Made by a program: the position numbers and the translations under genes. The notes under the pieces are model-generated. The model did not search any database, was not told where the DNA came from, and saw only the letters and a program-made list of their open reading frames with translations. This document shows positions 1-13,900 of a stretch of DNA of 64,000 bases, piece by piece (within the stretch, counting starts at the first letter, position 1; each line of letters starts with the position of its first letter). Source of the DNA: Strix aluco (taxonomy: Eukaryota > Chordata > Aves > Strigiformes > Strigidae); the NCBI RefSeq assembly GCF_031877795.1, contig NC_133948.1, positions 62,001 to 126,000 on the forward strand, written 5' to 3'.

Positions 1-2889
1 CCTCCAATATTTCCTGGCTTCTACTTCTATCCTGCCTCCCACCCTTTTTTGGCCTCCCAACCCTTTTTGGCCTCCCACCCCTTTTCAGCTGCTAATTTTT
101 TCTGGCCTCTACTTGTCTCCAGCCTCCCACTTTTTTTTGGCCTCCCACGCCTTTTTGTCCTCACACCGCTTTTCGGACTCCATTTTTTCTGGCCTCTACT
201 TCTCTCCAACCTCCCACCATTTATTGGCCTCCCACCCGTTTTCGGCCTCCAATTTTTCCTGGCCTCTACTTCTCTCCAGCCTCCCACCCTTTTTGGGCCT
301 CCCACCCTTTTTTGGCCCCCCCCCCCCTTTTTGGCTGCTAATTTTTTCTGGCCTCTACTATTCACCGGTCTCCCACTCCTTTTTGGCCTCCCTACCCTTT
401 TTGACTGCTAATTTTTTCTGACCTCTACTATTCACCGGTCTCCCACTCCTTTTTGGCCTCCCACTCCTTTTCGGCCTCCAATATTTCCTGGCTTCTACTT
501 CTCTCCAGCCTCCCACCATTTATCGGTCTCCCACCCCTTTTTGGCCTCCCACTCCTTTTCAGCCTCTAATTTTTTCTGGCCTCTACTCCTCCCCAGCCTC
601 CCAGCCTTTTTGGGCCTCTCAACCCTTTTTGGCCTCAAACCCCTTTTCGGCCTCCAATTTTTTCTGGCCTCTACTGCTCTCCAGCCTCCCACCCCTTTTT
701 GGCCTCCCACCCCTTTTCGGCCTCCAATTCTTCCTGGCCTCTACTTCTCTCCAGCCTCCCACCCTTTTTGGGCCTCCGACCCCTTTTTGCCCTCCCACCC
801 CTTTTCAACTTCTGATTTTTTCTGGCCTCTACTATTCACCGCTCTCCCACTCCTTTTTGGCCTCCCACCCCTTTTCGGCCTCCAATATTTCCTGGCTTCT
901 ACTTCTATCCTGCCTCCCACCCTTTTTTGGCCTCCCAACCCTTTTTGGCCTCCCACCCCTTTTCAGCTGCTAATTTTTTCTGGCCTCTACTTCTCTCCAG
1001 CCTCCCACCTTTTTTTGGCCTCCCACGCCTTTTTGTCCTCACACCCCTTTTCGGCCTCCATTTTTTCTGGCCTCTACTTCTCTCCAACCTCCCACCATTT
1101 ATTGGCCTCCCACCCATTTTCGGCCTCCAATTTTTCCTGGCCTCTACTTCTCTCCAGCCTCCCACCCTTTTTGGGCCTCCCACCCTTTTTTGGCCCCCCC
1201 CCCCCTTTTTGGCTGCTAATTTTTTCTGGCCTCTACTATTCACCGATCTCCCACTCCTTTTTGGCCTCCCTACCCTTTTTGGCTGCTAATTTTTTCTGAC
1301 CTCTACTATTCACCGGTCTCCCACTCCTTTTTGGCCTCCCACTCCTTTTCGGCCTCCAATTTTTCCTGGCTTCTACTTCTCTCCAGCCTCCCACCCTTTT
1401 TTGGTCTCCCAACCCTTTTTGGCCTCCCACCCCTTTTCAGCTGCTAATTTTTTCTGGCCTCTACTTCTCTCCAGCCTCCCACCATTTATCGGTCTCCCAC
1501 CCCTTTTTGCCCTCCCACCCCTTTTCAACTTCTGATTTTTTCTGGCCTCTACTACTCACCGATCTCCCACTCCTTTTTGTCCTCCCACTCCTTTTCGGCC
1601 TCCAATTTTTTCTGGCCTCTACTTCTCTCCAGCCTCCCACCCTTTTTTGGCCTCGCACCCCTTTTTGCCCTCCCACCCCTTTTCAACTTCTGATTTTTTC
1701 TGGCTTCTACTTCTCACCGGTCTCCCACTCCTTTTTGGCCTCCCACCCATTTTCGGCCCCCAATTTTCCCTGGCTTCTACTTCTCTCCAGCCTCCCACCA
1801 TTTATCGGCCTCCCACCCCTTTTCGGCTGCTAATTTTTTCTGGCCTCTACTCCTCTCCAGCCTCCCACCCTTTTTGGGCCTCCCAACCCTTTTTGTCCTC
1901 CCACCCCTTTTCAACTTCTGATTTTTTCTGGCCTCTACTACTCACCGATCTCCCACCCCTTTTTGGCCTCCCACCCCTTCTTAGCCTCCAATTTTTTCTG
2001 GCCTCTAGTTCTCTCCAGCCTCCCACCATTTTTTGGCCTCCCACCCCTTTTTGCCCTCCCACCCCTTTTCAACTTCTGATTTTTTCTGGCCTCTACTATT
2101 CACCGCTCTCCCACTCCTTTTTGTCATCCCTCTCCTTTTCGGCCTCCAATTTTTCCTGGCTTCTACTTCTCTCCAGCCTCCCACCCTTTTTTGGCCTCCC
2201 ACGCCTTTTTGCCCTCCCACCCCTTTTCAACTTCTGATTTTTTCTGGCTTCTACTTCTCTCCAGCCTCCCACCCTTTTTTGGCCTCCCACCCCTTTTTGC
2301 CCTCCCACCCCTTTTCAACTTCTGATTTTTTCTGGCCTCTACTTCTCTCCAGCCTCCCACCATTTTTTGGCCTCCCACCCCTTTTCGGCCTCCCTACCCT
2401 TTTTGGCTGCTAATTTTTTCTGACCTCTACTATTCACCGGTCTCCCACTCCTTTTTGGCCTCCCACTCCTTTTCGGCCTCCAATATTTCCTGGCTTCTAC
2501 TTCTCTCCAGCCTCCCACCATTTATCGGTCTCCCACCCCTTTTTGGCCTCCCACTCCTTTTCAGCCTCTAATTTTTTCTGGCCTCTACTCCTCCCCAGCC
2601 TCCCAGCCTTTTTGGGCCTCTCAACCCTTTTTGGCCTCAAACCCCTTTTCGGCCTCCAATTTTTTCTGGCCTCTACTGCTCTCCAGCCTCCCACCCCTTT
2701 TTGGCCTCCCACCCCTTTTCGGCCTCCAATTCTTCCTGGCCTCTACTTCTCTCCAGCCTCCCACCCTTTTTGGGCCTCCGACCCCTTTTTGCCCTCCCAC
2801 CCCTTTTCAACTTCTGATTTTTTCTGGCCTCTACTACTCACCGATCTCCCACTCCTTTTTGTCCTCCCACTCTTTTTCGGCCTCCAATT

Positions 2890-4260
2890 TTTTCTGGCCT
2901 CTACTTCTCTCCAGCCTCCCACACCTTTTTAGGCCTCCCACTCCTTCTCGGCATCCAATTTTTTCTGGCCTCTGCTCCTCTCCAGCCTCCCGCCCTTTTT
3001 GGGCCTCCCACCCCTTTTCGGCCTCCCACCCCTTTTCGGCTGCTAATTTTTTCTGGCCTCTACTATTCACCGCCCTCCCACTCCTTTTTGGCCTCCCACT
3101 CTTTTTCGGCCGCCAGTTTTTTCTGGCCTCTACTTCTCACCAGCCTCCCACTTTTTTTTGGCCTCCCACGCCTTTTTGTCCTCACACCCCTTTTCGGACT
3201 CCATTTTTTCTGCCCTCTACTTCTCTCCAACCTCCCACCATTTATTGGCCTCCCACCCGTTTTCGGCCTCCAATTCTTCCTGGCCTCTACTTCTCTCCAG
3301 CCTCCCACCATTTTTTGGTCTCCCACTCCTTTTCGGCCTCCCACCCATTTTCGGCTGCTAATTTTTTCTCGCCTCTACTGCTCACCGGTCTCCCACTCCT
3401 TTTTGGCCTCCCACTCCTTTTCGGCCGCCAATATTTCCTGGCTTCTACTTCTCTCCAGCCTCCCACCATTTATCGGCCTCCCACCCCTTTTTGGCCTCCC
3501 ACTCCTTTTCAGCCTCTAATTTTTTCTGGCCTCTACTCCTCCCCAGCCTCCCAGCCTTTTTGGGCCTCTCAACCCTTTTTGGCCTCAAACCCCTTTTCGG
3601 CCTCCAATTTTTTCTGGCCTCTACTGCTCTCCAGCCTCCCACCCCTTTTTGGCCTCCCACCCCTTTTCGGCCTCCAATTCTTCCTGGCCTCTACTTCTCT
3701 CCAGCCTCCCACCCTTTTTGGGCCTCCGACCCCTTTTTGCCCTCCCACCCCTTTTCAACTTCTGATTTTTTCTGGCCTCTACTATTCACCGCTCTCCCAC
3801 TCCTTTTTGGCCTCCCACCCCTTTTCGGCCTCCAATATTTCCTGGCTTCTACTTCTATCCTGCCTCCCACCCTTTTTTGGCCTCCCAACCCTTTTTGGCC
3901 TCCCACCCCTTTTCAGCTGCTAATTTTTTCTGGCCTCTACTTCTCTCCAGCCTCCCACTTTTTTTTGGCCTCCCACCCCTTTTTGTCCTCACACCCCTTT
4001 TCGGCCTCCATTTTTTCTGGCCTCTACTTCTCTCCAACCTCCCACCATTTATTGGCCTCCCACCCGTTTTCGGCCTCCAATTTTTCCTGGCCTCTACTTC
4101 TCTCCAGCCTCCCACCCTTTTTGGGCCTCCCACCCTTTTTTGGCCCCCCCCCCCCCTTTTTGGCTGCTAATTTTTTCTGGCCTCTACTATTCACCGGTCT
4201 CCCACTCCTTTTTGGCCTCCCTACCCTTTTTGACTGCTAATTTTTTCTGACCTCTACTAT
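2890..4260. repeat. Internal satellite duplicate, first copy (3,726 bp offset)
   Basis: Landmarks at 3,088, 3,158, 3,287, 3,445, 3,491, 3,691, 3,855 and 3,877 recur 3,726 bp downstream at 6,814, 6,884, 7,013, 7,171, 7,217, 7,417, 7,581 and 7,603. This is a second level of duplication inside the 7,555 bp unit, and it also reappears at about 10,445-11,815. Confidence 0.8.
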
Positions 4261-6615
4261 TCACCGGTCTCCCACTCCTTTTTGGCCTCCCACTCCTTTT
4301 CGGCCTCCAATATTTCCTGGTTTCTACTTCTCTCCAGCCTCCCACCATTTATCGGTCTCCCACCCCTTTTTGGCCTCCCACTCCTTTTCAGCCTCTAATT
4401 TTTTCTGGCCTCTACTCCTCCCCAGCCTCCCACCCTTTTTTGGCCTCCCAACCCTTTTTGGCCTCCCACCCCTTTTCAGCTGCTAATTTTTTCTGGCCTC
4501 TACTTCTCTCCAGCCTCCCACCTTTTTTTGGCCTCCCACGCCTTTTTGTCCTCACACCGCTTTTCGGCCTCCATTTTTTCTGGCCTCTACTTCTCTCCAA
4601 CCTCCCACCATTTATTGGCCTCCCACCCGTTTTCGGCCTCCAATTTTTCCTGGCCTCTACTTCTCTCCAGCCTCCCACCCTTTTTGGGCCTCCCACCCTT
4701 TTTTGGCCCCCCCCCCCCTTTTTGGCTGCTAATTTTTTCTGGCCTCTACTATTCACCGATCTCCCACTCCTTTTTGGCCTCCCTACCCTTTTTGGCTGCT
4801 AATTTTTTCTGACCTCTACTATTCACCGGTCTCCCACTCCTTTTTGGCCTCCCACTCCTTTTCGGCCTCCAATTTTTCCTGGCTTCTACTTCTCTCCAGC
4901 CTCCCACCCTTTTTTGGTCTCCCAACCCTTTTTGGCCTCCCACCCCTTTTCAGCTGCTAATTTTTTCTGGCCTCTACTTCTCTCCAGCCTCCCACCATTT
5001 ATCGGTCTCCCACCCCTTTTTGCCCTCCCACCCCTTTTCAACTTCTGATTTTTTCTGGCTTCTACTTCTCACCGGTCTCCCACTCCTTTTTGGCCTCCCA
5101 CCCATTTTCGGCCCCCAATTTTCCCTGGCTTCTACTTCTCTCCAGCCTCCCACCATTTATCGGCCTCCCACCCCTTTTCGGCTGCTAATTTTTTCTGGCC
5201 TCTACTCCTCTCCAGCCTCCCACCCTTTTTGGGCCTCCCAACCCTTTTTGTCCTCCCACCCCTTTTCAACTTCTGATTTTTTCTGGCCTCTACTACTCAC
5301 CGATCTCCCACCCCTTTTTGGCCTCCCACCCCTTCTTAGCCTCCAATTTTTTCTGGCCTCTAGTTCTCTCCAGCCTCCCACCATTTTTTGGCCTCCCACC
5401 CCTTTTTGCCCTCCCACCCCTTTTCAACTTCTGATTTTTTCTGGCCTCTACTATTCACCGCTCTCCCACTCCTTTTTGTCATCCCACTCCTTTTCGGCCT
5501 CCAATTTTTCCTGGCTTCTACTTCTCTCCAGCCTCCCACCCTTTTTTGGCCTCCCACCCCTTTTTGCCCTCCCACCCCTTTTTGGCCTCCAATTTTTCCT
5601 GGCCTCTACTTCTCTCCAGCCTCCCACCCTTTTTGGGCCTCCCACCCCTTTTTGGCCTCCCACCCCTTTTCGGCTGCTAATTTTTTCTGGCCTCTACTAT
5701 TCACCGCTCTCCCACTCCTTTTTGGCCTCCCACTCCTTTTTGGCCTCCAATTTTTTCTGGCTTCTACTTGTCACCAGCCTCCCACCCTTTTTTGGCCTGC
5801 CACCCCTTTTTGCCCTCCCACCCCTTTTCAACTTCTGATTTTTTCTGGCTTCTACTTCTCACCGGCCTCCCACTCCTTTTTGGCCTCCCACTATTTTTCA
5901 GCCTCCAATTTTTCCTGGCCTCTAATTCTCTCCAGCCTCCCACCCTTTTTGGGCCTCCCACCCCTTTTTGGCCTCCCACCCCTTTTCGGCTGCTAATTTT
6001 TTTCTGGCCTCTGCTATTCACCGGTCTCCCACACCTTTCTGGCCTCCCACTCCTTTTTTGACTGCCAATTTTTTCTGGCCTCTACTATTCACCGGTCTCC
6101 CACTCCTTTTTCACCTCCCACTCCTTTTCAGCCTCCAATTTTTTCTGGCCTCTACTTCTCACCAGGCTCCCACCCTTTTTTGGCCTCCCAACCCTTTTTG
6201 CCCTCCTACCCCTTTTCAACTTCTGATTTTTTTCTGGCCTCCACTTCTCACCAGCCTCCCACCCCTTTTTGGCCTCCCACTCCTTTTTAGCCTCAAATTT
6301 TTTCTGGCCTCTACTCCTCTCCAGCCTCCCACCCTTTTTGGGCCTCCCACCCCTTTTTGGCCGCCCTCCGCTTTTCGGCTGCTAATTTTTTCTGACCTCT
6401 ACTATTCACCTGTCTCCCACTGCTTTTTGGCCTCCCACTCCTTTTCGGCCTCCAATTTTTCCTGGCTTCTACTTCTCTCCAGCCTCCCACCCTTTTTTGG
6501 CCTCCCACCCCTTTTTACCTTCCCACCCCTTTTCAACTTCTGATTTTTTCTGGCCTCTACTACTCACCGGCCTCCCACTCCTGTTTGGCCTCCCACTCTT
6601 TTTCGGCCTCCAATT

Positions 6616-7990
6616 TTTTCTGGCCTCTACTTCTCTCCAGCCTCCCACACCTTTTTAGGCCTCCCACTCCTTCTCGGCATCCAATTTTTTCTGGCCTCTG
6701 CTCCTCTCCAGCCTCCCGCCCTTTTTGGGCCTCCCACCCCTTTTCGGCCTCCCACCCCTTTTCGGCTGCTAATTTTTTCTGGCCTCTACTATTCACCGCC
6801 CTCCCACTCCTTTTTGGCCTCCCACTCTTTTTCGGCCGCCAGTTTTTTCTGGCCTCTACTTCTCACCAGCCTCCCACTTTTTTTTGGCCTCCCACGCCTT
6901 TTTGTCCTCACACCCCTTTTCGGACTCCATTTTTTCTGCCCTCTACTTCTCTCCAACCTCCCACCATTTATTGGCCTCCCACCCGTTTTCGGCCTCCAAT
7001 TCTTCCTGGCCTCTACTTCTCTCCAGCCTCCCACCATTTTTTGGTCTCCCACTCCTTTTCGGCCTCCCACCCATTTTCGGCTGCTAATTTTTTCTCGCCT
7101 CTACTGCTCACCGGTCTCCCACTCCTTTTTGGCCTCCCACTCCTTTTCGGCCGCCAATATTTCCTGGCTTCTACTTCTCTCCAGCCTCCCACCATTTATC
7201 GGCCTCCCACCCCTTTTTGGCCTCCCACTCCTTTTCAGCCTCTAATTTTTTCTGGCATCTACTCCTCCCCAGCCTCCCAGCCTTTTTGGGCCTCTCAACC
7301 CTTTTTGGCCTCAAACCCCTTTTCGGCCTCCAATTTTTTCTGGCCTCTACTGCTCTCCAGCCTCCCACCCCTTTTTGGCCTCCCACCCCTTTTCGGCCTC
7401 CAATTCTTCCTGGCCTCTACTTCTCTCCAGCCTCCCACCCTTTTTGGGCCTCCCACCCCTTTTTGCCCTCCCACCCCTTTTCAACTTCTGATTTTTTCTG
7501 GCCTCTACTATTCACCGCTCTCCCACTCCTTTTTGGCCTCCCACCCCTTTTCGGCCTCCAATATTTCCTGGCTTCTACTTCTATCCTGCCTCCCACCCTT
7601 TTTTGGCCTCCCAACCCTTTTTGGCCTCCCACCCCTTTTCAGCTGCTAATTTTTTCTGGCCTCTACTTGTCTCCAGCCTCCCACTTTTTTTTGGCCTCCC
7701 ACGCCTTTTTGTCCTCACACCGCTTTTCGGACTCCATTTTTTCTGGCCTCTACTTCTCTCCAACCTCCCACCATTTATTGGCCTCCCACCCGTTTTCGGC
7801 CTCCAATTTTTCCTGGCCTCTACTTCTCTCCAGCCTCCCACCCTTTTTGGGCCTCCCACCCTTTTTTGGCCCCCCCCCCCCCTTTTTGGCTGCTAATTTT
7901 TTCTGGCCTCTACTATTCACCGGTCTCCCACTCCTTTTTGGCCTCCCTACCCTTTTTGACTGCTAATTTTTTCTGACCTCTACTATTCAC
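6616..7990. repeat. Internal satellite duplicate, second copy
   Basis: Counterpart of 2,890-4,260 at a constant 3,726 bp offset. A few substitutions separate the copies, for example GGCATCTACTCC at about 7,254 against GGCCTCTACTCC in the first copy. Confidence 0.8.
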
Positions 7991-10900
7991 CGGTCTCCCA
8001 CTCCTTTTTGGCCTCCCACTCCTTTTCGGCCTCCAATATTTCCTGGCTTCTACTTCTCTCCAGCCTCCCACCATTTATCGGTCTCCCACCCCTTTTTGGC
8101 CTCCCACTCCTTTTCAGCCTCTAATTTTTTCTGGCCTCTACTCCTCCCCAGCCTCCCAGCCTTTTTGGGCCTCTCAACCCTTTTTGGCCTCAAACCCCTT
8201 TTCGGCCTCCAATTTTTTCTGGCCTCTACTGCTCTCCAGCCTCCCACCCCTTTTTGGCCTCCCACCCCTTTTCGGCCTCCAATTCTTCCTGGCCTCTACT
8301 TCTCTCCAGCCTCCCACCCTTTTTGGGCCTCCGACCCCTTTTTGCCCTCCCACCCCTTTTCAACTTCTGATTTTTTCTGGCCTCTACTATTCACCGCTCT
8401 CCCACTCCTTTTTGGCCTCCCACCCCTTTTCGGCCTCCAATATTTCCTGGCTTCTACTTCTATCCTGCCTCCCACCCTTTTTTGGCCTCCCAACCCTTTT
8501 TGGCCTCCCACCCCTTTTCAGCTGCTAATTTTTTCTGGCCTCTACTTCTCTCCAGCCTCCCACCTTTTTTTGGCCTCCCACGCCTTTTTGTCCTCACACC
8601 CCTTTTCGGCCTCCATTTTTTCTGGCCTCTACTTCTCTCCAACCTCCCACCATTTATTGGCCTCCCACCCATTTTCGGCCTCCAATTTTTCCTGGCCTCT
8701 ACTTCTCTCCAGCCTCCCACCCTTTTTGGGCCTCCCACCCTTTTTTGGCCCCCCCCCCCCTTTTTGGCTGCTAATTTTTTCTGGCCTCTACTATTCACCG
8801 ATCTCCCACTCCTTTTTGGCCTCCCTACCCTTTTTGGCTGCTAATTTTTTCTGACCTCTACTATTCACCGGTCTCCCACTCCTTTTTGGCCTCCCACTCC
8901 TTTTCGGCCTCCAATTTTTCCTGGCTTCTACTTCTCTCCAGCCTCCCACCCTTTTTTGGTCTCCCAACCCTTTTTGGCCTCCCACCCCTTTTCAGCTGCT
9001 AATTTTTTCTGGCCTCTACTTCTCTCCAGCCTCCCACCATTTATCGGTCTCCCACCCCTTTTTGCCCTCCCACCCCTTTTCAACTTCTGATTTTTTCTGG
9101 CCTCTACTACTCACCGATCTCCCACTCCTTTTTGTCCTCCCACTCCTTTTCGGCCTCCAATTTTTTCTGGCCTCTACTTCTCTCCAGCCTCCCACCCTTT
9201 TTTGGCCTCGCACCCCTTTTTGCCCTCCCACCCCTTTTCAACTTCTGATTTTTTCTGGCTTCTACTTCTCACCGGTCTCCCACTCCTTTTTGGCCTCCCA
9301 CCCATTTTCGGCCCCCAATTTTCCCTGGCTTCTACTTCTCTCCAGCCTCCCACCATTTATCGGCCTCCCACCCCTTTTCGGCTGCTAATTTTTTCTGGCC
9401 TCTACTCCTCTCCAGCCTCCCACCCTTTTTGGGCCTCCCAACCCTTTTTGTCCTCCCACCCCTTTTCAACTTCTGATTTTTTCTGGCCTCTACTACTCAC
9501 CGATCTCCCACCCCTTTTTGGCCTCCCACCCCTTCTTAGCCTCCAATTTTTTCTGGCCTCTAGTTCTCTCCAGCCTCCCACCATTTTTTGGCCTCCCACC
9601 CCTTTTTGCCCTCCCACCCCTTTTCAACTTCTGATTTTTTCTGGCCTCTACTATTCACCGCTCTCCCACTCCTTTTTGTCATCCCTCTCCTTTTCGGCCT
9701 CCAATTTTTCCTGGCTTCTACTTCTCTCCAGCCTCCCACCCTTTTTTGGCCTCCCACGCCTTTTTGCCCTCCCACCCCTTTTCAACTTCTGATTTTTTCT
9801 GGCTTCTACTTCTCTCCAGCCTCCCACCCTTTTTTGGCCTCCCACCCCTTTTTGCCCTCCCACCCCTTTTCAACTTCTGATTTTTTCTGGCCTCTACTTC
9901 TCTCCAGCCTCCCACCATTTTTTGGCCTCCCACCCCTTTTCGGCCTCCCTACCCTTTTTGGCTGCTAATTTTTTCTGACCTCTACTATTCACCGGTCTCC
10001 CACTCCTTTTTGGCCTCCCACTCCTTTTCGGCCTCCAATATTTCCTGGCTTCTACTTCTCTCCAGCCTCCCACCATTTATCGGTCTCCCACCCCTTTTTG
10101 GCCTCCCACTCCTTTTCAGCCTCTAATTTTTTCTGGCCTCTACTCCTCCCCAGCCTCCCAGCCTTTTTGGGCCTCTCAACCCTTTTTGGCCTCAAACCCC
10201 TTTTCGGCCTCCAATTTTTTCTGGCCTCTACTGCTCTCCAGCCTCCCACCCCTTTTTGGCCTCCCACCCCTTTTCGGCCTCCAATTCTTCCTGGCCTCTA
10301 CTTCTCTCCAGCCTCCCACCCTTTTTGGGCCTCCGACCCCTTTTTGCCCTCCCACCCCTTTTCAACTTCTGATTTTTTCTGGCCTCTACTACTCACCGAT
10401 CTCCCACTCCTTTTTGTCCTCCCACTCTTTTTCGGCCTCCAATTTTTTCTGGCCTCTACTTCTCTCCAGCCTCCCACACCTTTTTAGGCCTCCCACTCCT
10501 TCTCGGCATCCAATTTTTTCTGGCCTCTGCTCCTCTCCAGCCTCCCGCCCTTTTTGGGCCTCCCACCCCTTTTCGGCCTCCCACCCCTTTTCGGCTGCTA
10601 ATTTTTTCTGGCCTCTACTATTCACCGCCCTCCCACTCCTTTTTGGCCTCCCACTCTTTTTCGGCCGCCAGTTTTTTCTGGCCTCTACTTCTCACCAGCC
10701 TCCCACTTTTTTTTGGCCTCCCACGCCTTTTTGTCCTCACACCCCTTTTCGGACTCCATTTTTTCTGCCCTCTACTTCTCTCCAACCTCCCACCATTTAT
10801 TGGCCTCCCACCCGTTTTCGGCCTCCAATTCTTCCTGGCCTCTACTTCTCTCCAGCCTCCCACCATTTTTTGGTCTCCCACTCCTTTTCGGCCTCCCACC

Positions 10901-13900
10901 CATTTTCGGCTGCTAATTTTTTCTCGCCTCTACTGCTCACCGGTCTCCCACTCCTTTTTGGCCTCCCACTCCTTTTCGGCCGCCAATATTTCCTGGCTTC
11001 TACTTCTCTCCAGCCTCCCACCATTTATCGGCCTCCCACCCCTTTTTGGCCTCCCACTCCTTTTCAGCCTCTAATTTTTTCTGGCCTCTACTCCTCCCCA
11101 GCCTCCCAGCCTTTTTGGGCCTCTCAACCCTTTTTGGCCTCAAACCCCTTTTCGGCCTCCAATTTTTTCTGGCCTCTACTGCTCTCCAGCCTCCCACCCC
11201 TTTTTGGCCTCCCACCCCTTTTCGGCCTCCAATTCTTCCTGGCCTCTACTTCTCTCCAGCCTCCCACCCTTTTTGGGCCTCCGACCCCTTTTTGCCCTCC
11301 CACCCCTTTTCAACTTCTGATTTTTTCTGGCCTCTACTATTCACCGCTCTCCCACTCCTTTTTGGCCTCCCACCCCTTTTCGGCCTCCAATATTTCCTGG
11401 CTTCTACTTCTATCCTGCCTCCCACCCTTTTTTGGCCTCCCAACCCTTTTTGGCCTCCCACCCCTTTTCAGCTGCTAATTTTTTCTGGCCTCTACTTCTC
11501 TCCAGCCTCCCACTTTTTTTGGCCTCCCACGCCTTTTTGTCCTCACACCCCTTTTCGGCCTCCATTTTTTCTGGCCTCTACTTCTCTCCAACCTCCCACC
11601 ATTTATTGGCCTCCCACCCGTTTTCGGCCTCCAATTTTTCCTGGCCTCTACTTCTCTCCAGCCTCCCACCCTTTTTGGGCCTCCCACCCTTTTTTGGCCC
11701 CCCCCCCCCCCTTTTTGGCTGCTAATTTTTTCTGGCCTCTACTATTCACCGGTCTCCCACTCCTTTTTGGCCTCCCTACCCTTTTTGACTGCTAATTTTT
11801 TCTGACCTCTACTATTCACCGGTCTCCCACTCCTTTTTGGCCTCCCACTCCTTTTCGGCCTCCAATATTTCCTGGTTTCTACTTCTCTCCAGCCTCCCAC
11901 CATTTATCGGTCTCCCACCCCTTTTTGGCCTCCCACTCCTTTTCAGCCTCTAATTTTTTCTGGCCTCTACTCCTCCCCAGCCTCCCACCCTTTTTTGGCC
12001 TCCCAACCCTTTTTGGCCTCCCACCCCTTTTCAGCTGCTAATTTTTTCTGGCCTCTACTTCTCTCCAGCCTCCCACCTTTTTTTGGCCTCCCACGCCTTT
12101 TTGTCCTCACACCGCTTTTCGGCCTCCATTTTTTCTGGCCTCTACTTCTCTCCAACCTCCCACCATTTATTGGCCTCCCACCCGTTTTCGGCCTCCAATT
12201 TTTCCTGGCCTCTACTTCTCTCCAGCCTCCCACCCTTTTTGGGCCTCCCACCCTTTTTTGGCCCCCCCCCCCCTTTTTGGCTGCTAATTTTTTCTGGCCT
12301 CTACTATTCACCGATCTCCCACTCCTTTTTGGCCTCCCTACCCTTTTTGGCTGCTAATTTTTTCTGACCTCTACTATTCACCGGTCTCCCACTCCTTTTT
12401 GGCCTCCCACTCCTTTTCGGCCTCCAATTTTTCCTGGCTTCTACTTCTCTCCAGCCTCCCACCCTTTTTTGGTCTCCCAACCCTTTTTGGCCTCCCACCC
12501 CTTTTCAGCTGCTAATTTTTTCTGGCCTCTACTTCTCTCCAGCCTCCCACCATTTATCGGTCTCCCACCCCTTTTTGCCCTCCCACCCCTTTTCAACTTC
12601 TGATTTTTTCTGGCTTCTACTTCTCACCGGTCTCCCACTCCTTTTTGGCCTCCCACCCATTTTCGGCCCCCAATTTTCCCTGGCTTCTACTTCTCTCCAG
12701 CCTCCCACCATTTATCGGCCTCCCACCCCTTTTCGGCTGCTAATTTTTTCTGGCCTCTACTCCTCTCCAGCCTCCCACCCTTTTTGGGCCTCCCAACCCT
12801 TTTTGTCCTCCCACCCCTTTTCAACTTCTGATTTTTTCTGGCCTCTACTACTCACCGATCTCCCACCCCTTTTTGGCCTCCCACCCCTTCTTAGCCTCCA
12901 ATTTTTTCTGGCCTCTAGTTCTCTCCAGCCTCCCACCATTTTTTGGCCTCCCACCCCTTTTTGCCCTCCCACCCCTTTTCAACTTCTGATTTTTTCTGGC
13001 CTCTACTATTCACCGCTCTCCCACTCCTTTTTGTCATCCCACTCCTTTTCGGCCTCCAATTTTTCCTGGCTTCTACTTCTCTCCAGCCTCCCACCCTTTT
13101 TTGGCCTCCCACCCCTTTTTGCCCTCCCACCCCTTTTCAACTTCTGATTTTTTCTGGCTTCTACTTCTCACCGGTCTCCCACACCTTTTTGGCCTCCCAC
13201 TATTTTTCAGCCTCCAATTTTTTCTGGCCTCTACTTCTCTCCAGCCTCCCACCCTTTTTGGGCCTCCCACCCCTTTTTGGCCTCCAATTTTTCCTGGCCT
13301 CTACTTCTCTCCAGCCTCCCACCCTTTTTGGGCCTCCCACCCCTTTTTGGCCTCCCACCCCTTTTCGGCTGCTAATTTTTTCTGGCCTCTACTATTCACC
13401 GCTCTCCCACTCCTTTTTGGCCTCCCACTCCTTTTTGGCCTCCAATTTTTTCTGGCTTCTACTTGTCACCAGCCTCCCACCCTTTTTTGGCCTGCCACCC
13501 CTTTTTGCCCTCCCACCCCTTTTCAACTTCTGATTTTTTCTGGCTTCTACTTCTCACCGGCCTCCCACTCCTTTTTGGCCTCCCACTATTTTTCAGCCTC
13601 CAATTTTTCCTGGCCTCTAATTCTCTCCAGCCTCCCACCCTTTTTGGGCCTCCCACCCCTTTTTGGCCTCCCACCCCTTTTCGGCTGCTAATTTTTTTCT
13701 GGCCTCTGCTATTCACCGGTCTCCCACACCTTTCTGGCCTCCCACTCCTTTTTTGACTGCCAATTTTTTCTGGCCTCTACTATTCACCGGTCTCCCACTC
13801 CTTTTTCACCTCCCACTCCTTTTCAGCCTCCAATTTTTTCTGGCCTCTACTTCTCACCAGGCTCCCACCCTTTTTTGGCCTCCCAACCCTTTTTGCCCTC

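Noticed and set aside
2631-3923. 430-codon open frame in the satellite (repeated at 10,186-11,478) and many similar frames on both strands
   Set aside because: They are low-complexity translations of the tandem monomer (Phe/Pro/Leu/Ser on plus, Lys/Gly/Arg/Glu on minus), present in several frames at once, and change frame with C-run length. No domain, no splice or promoter context.
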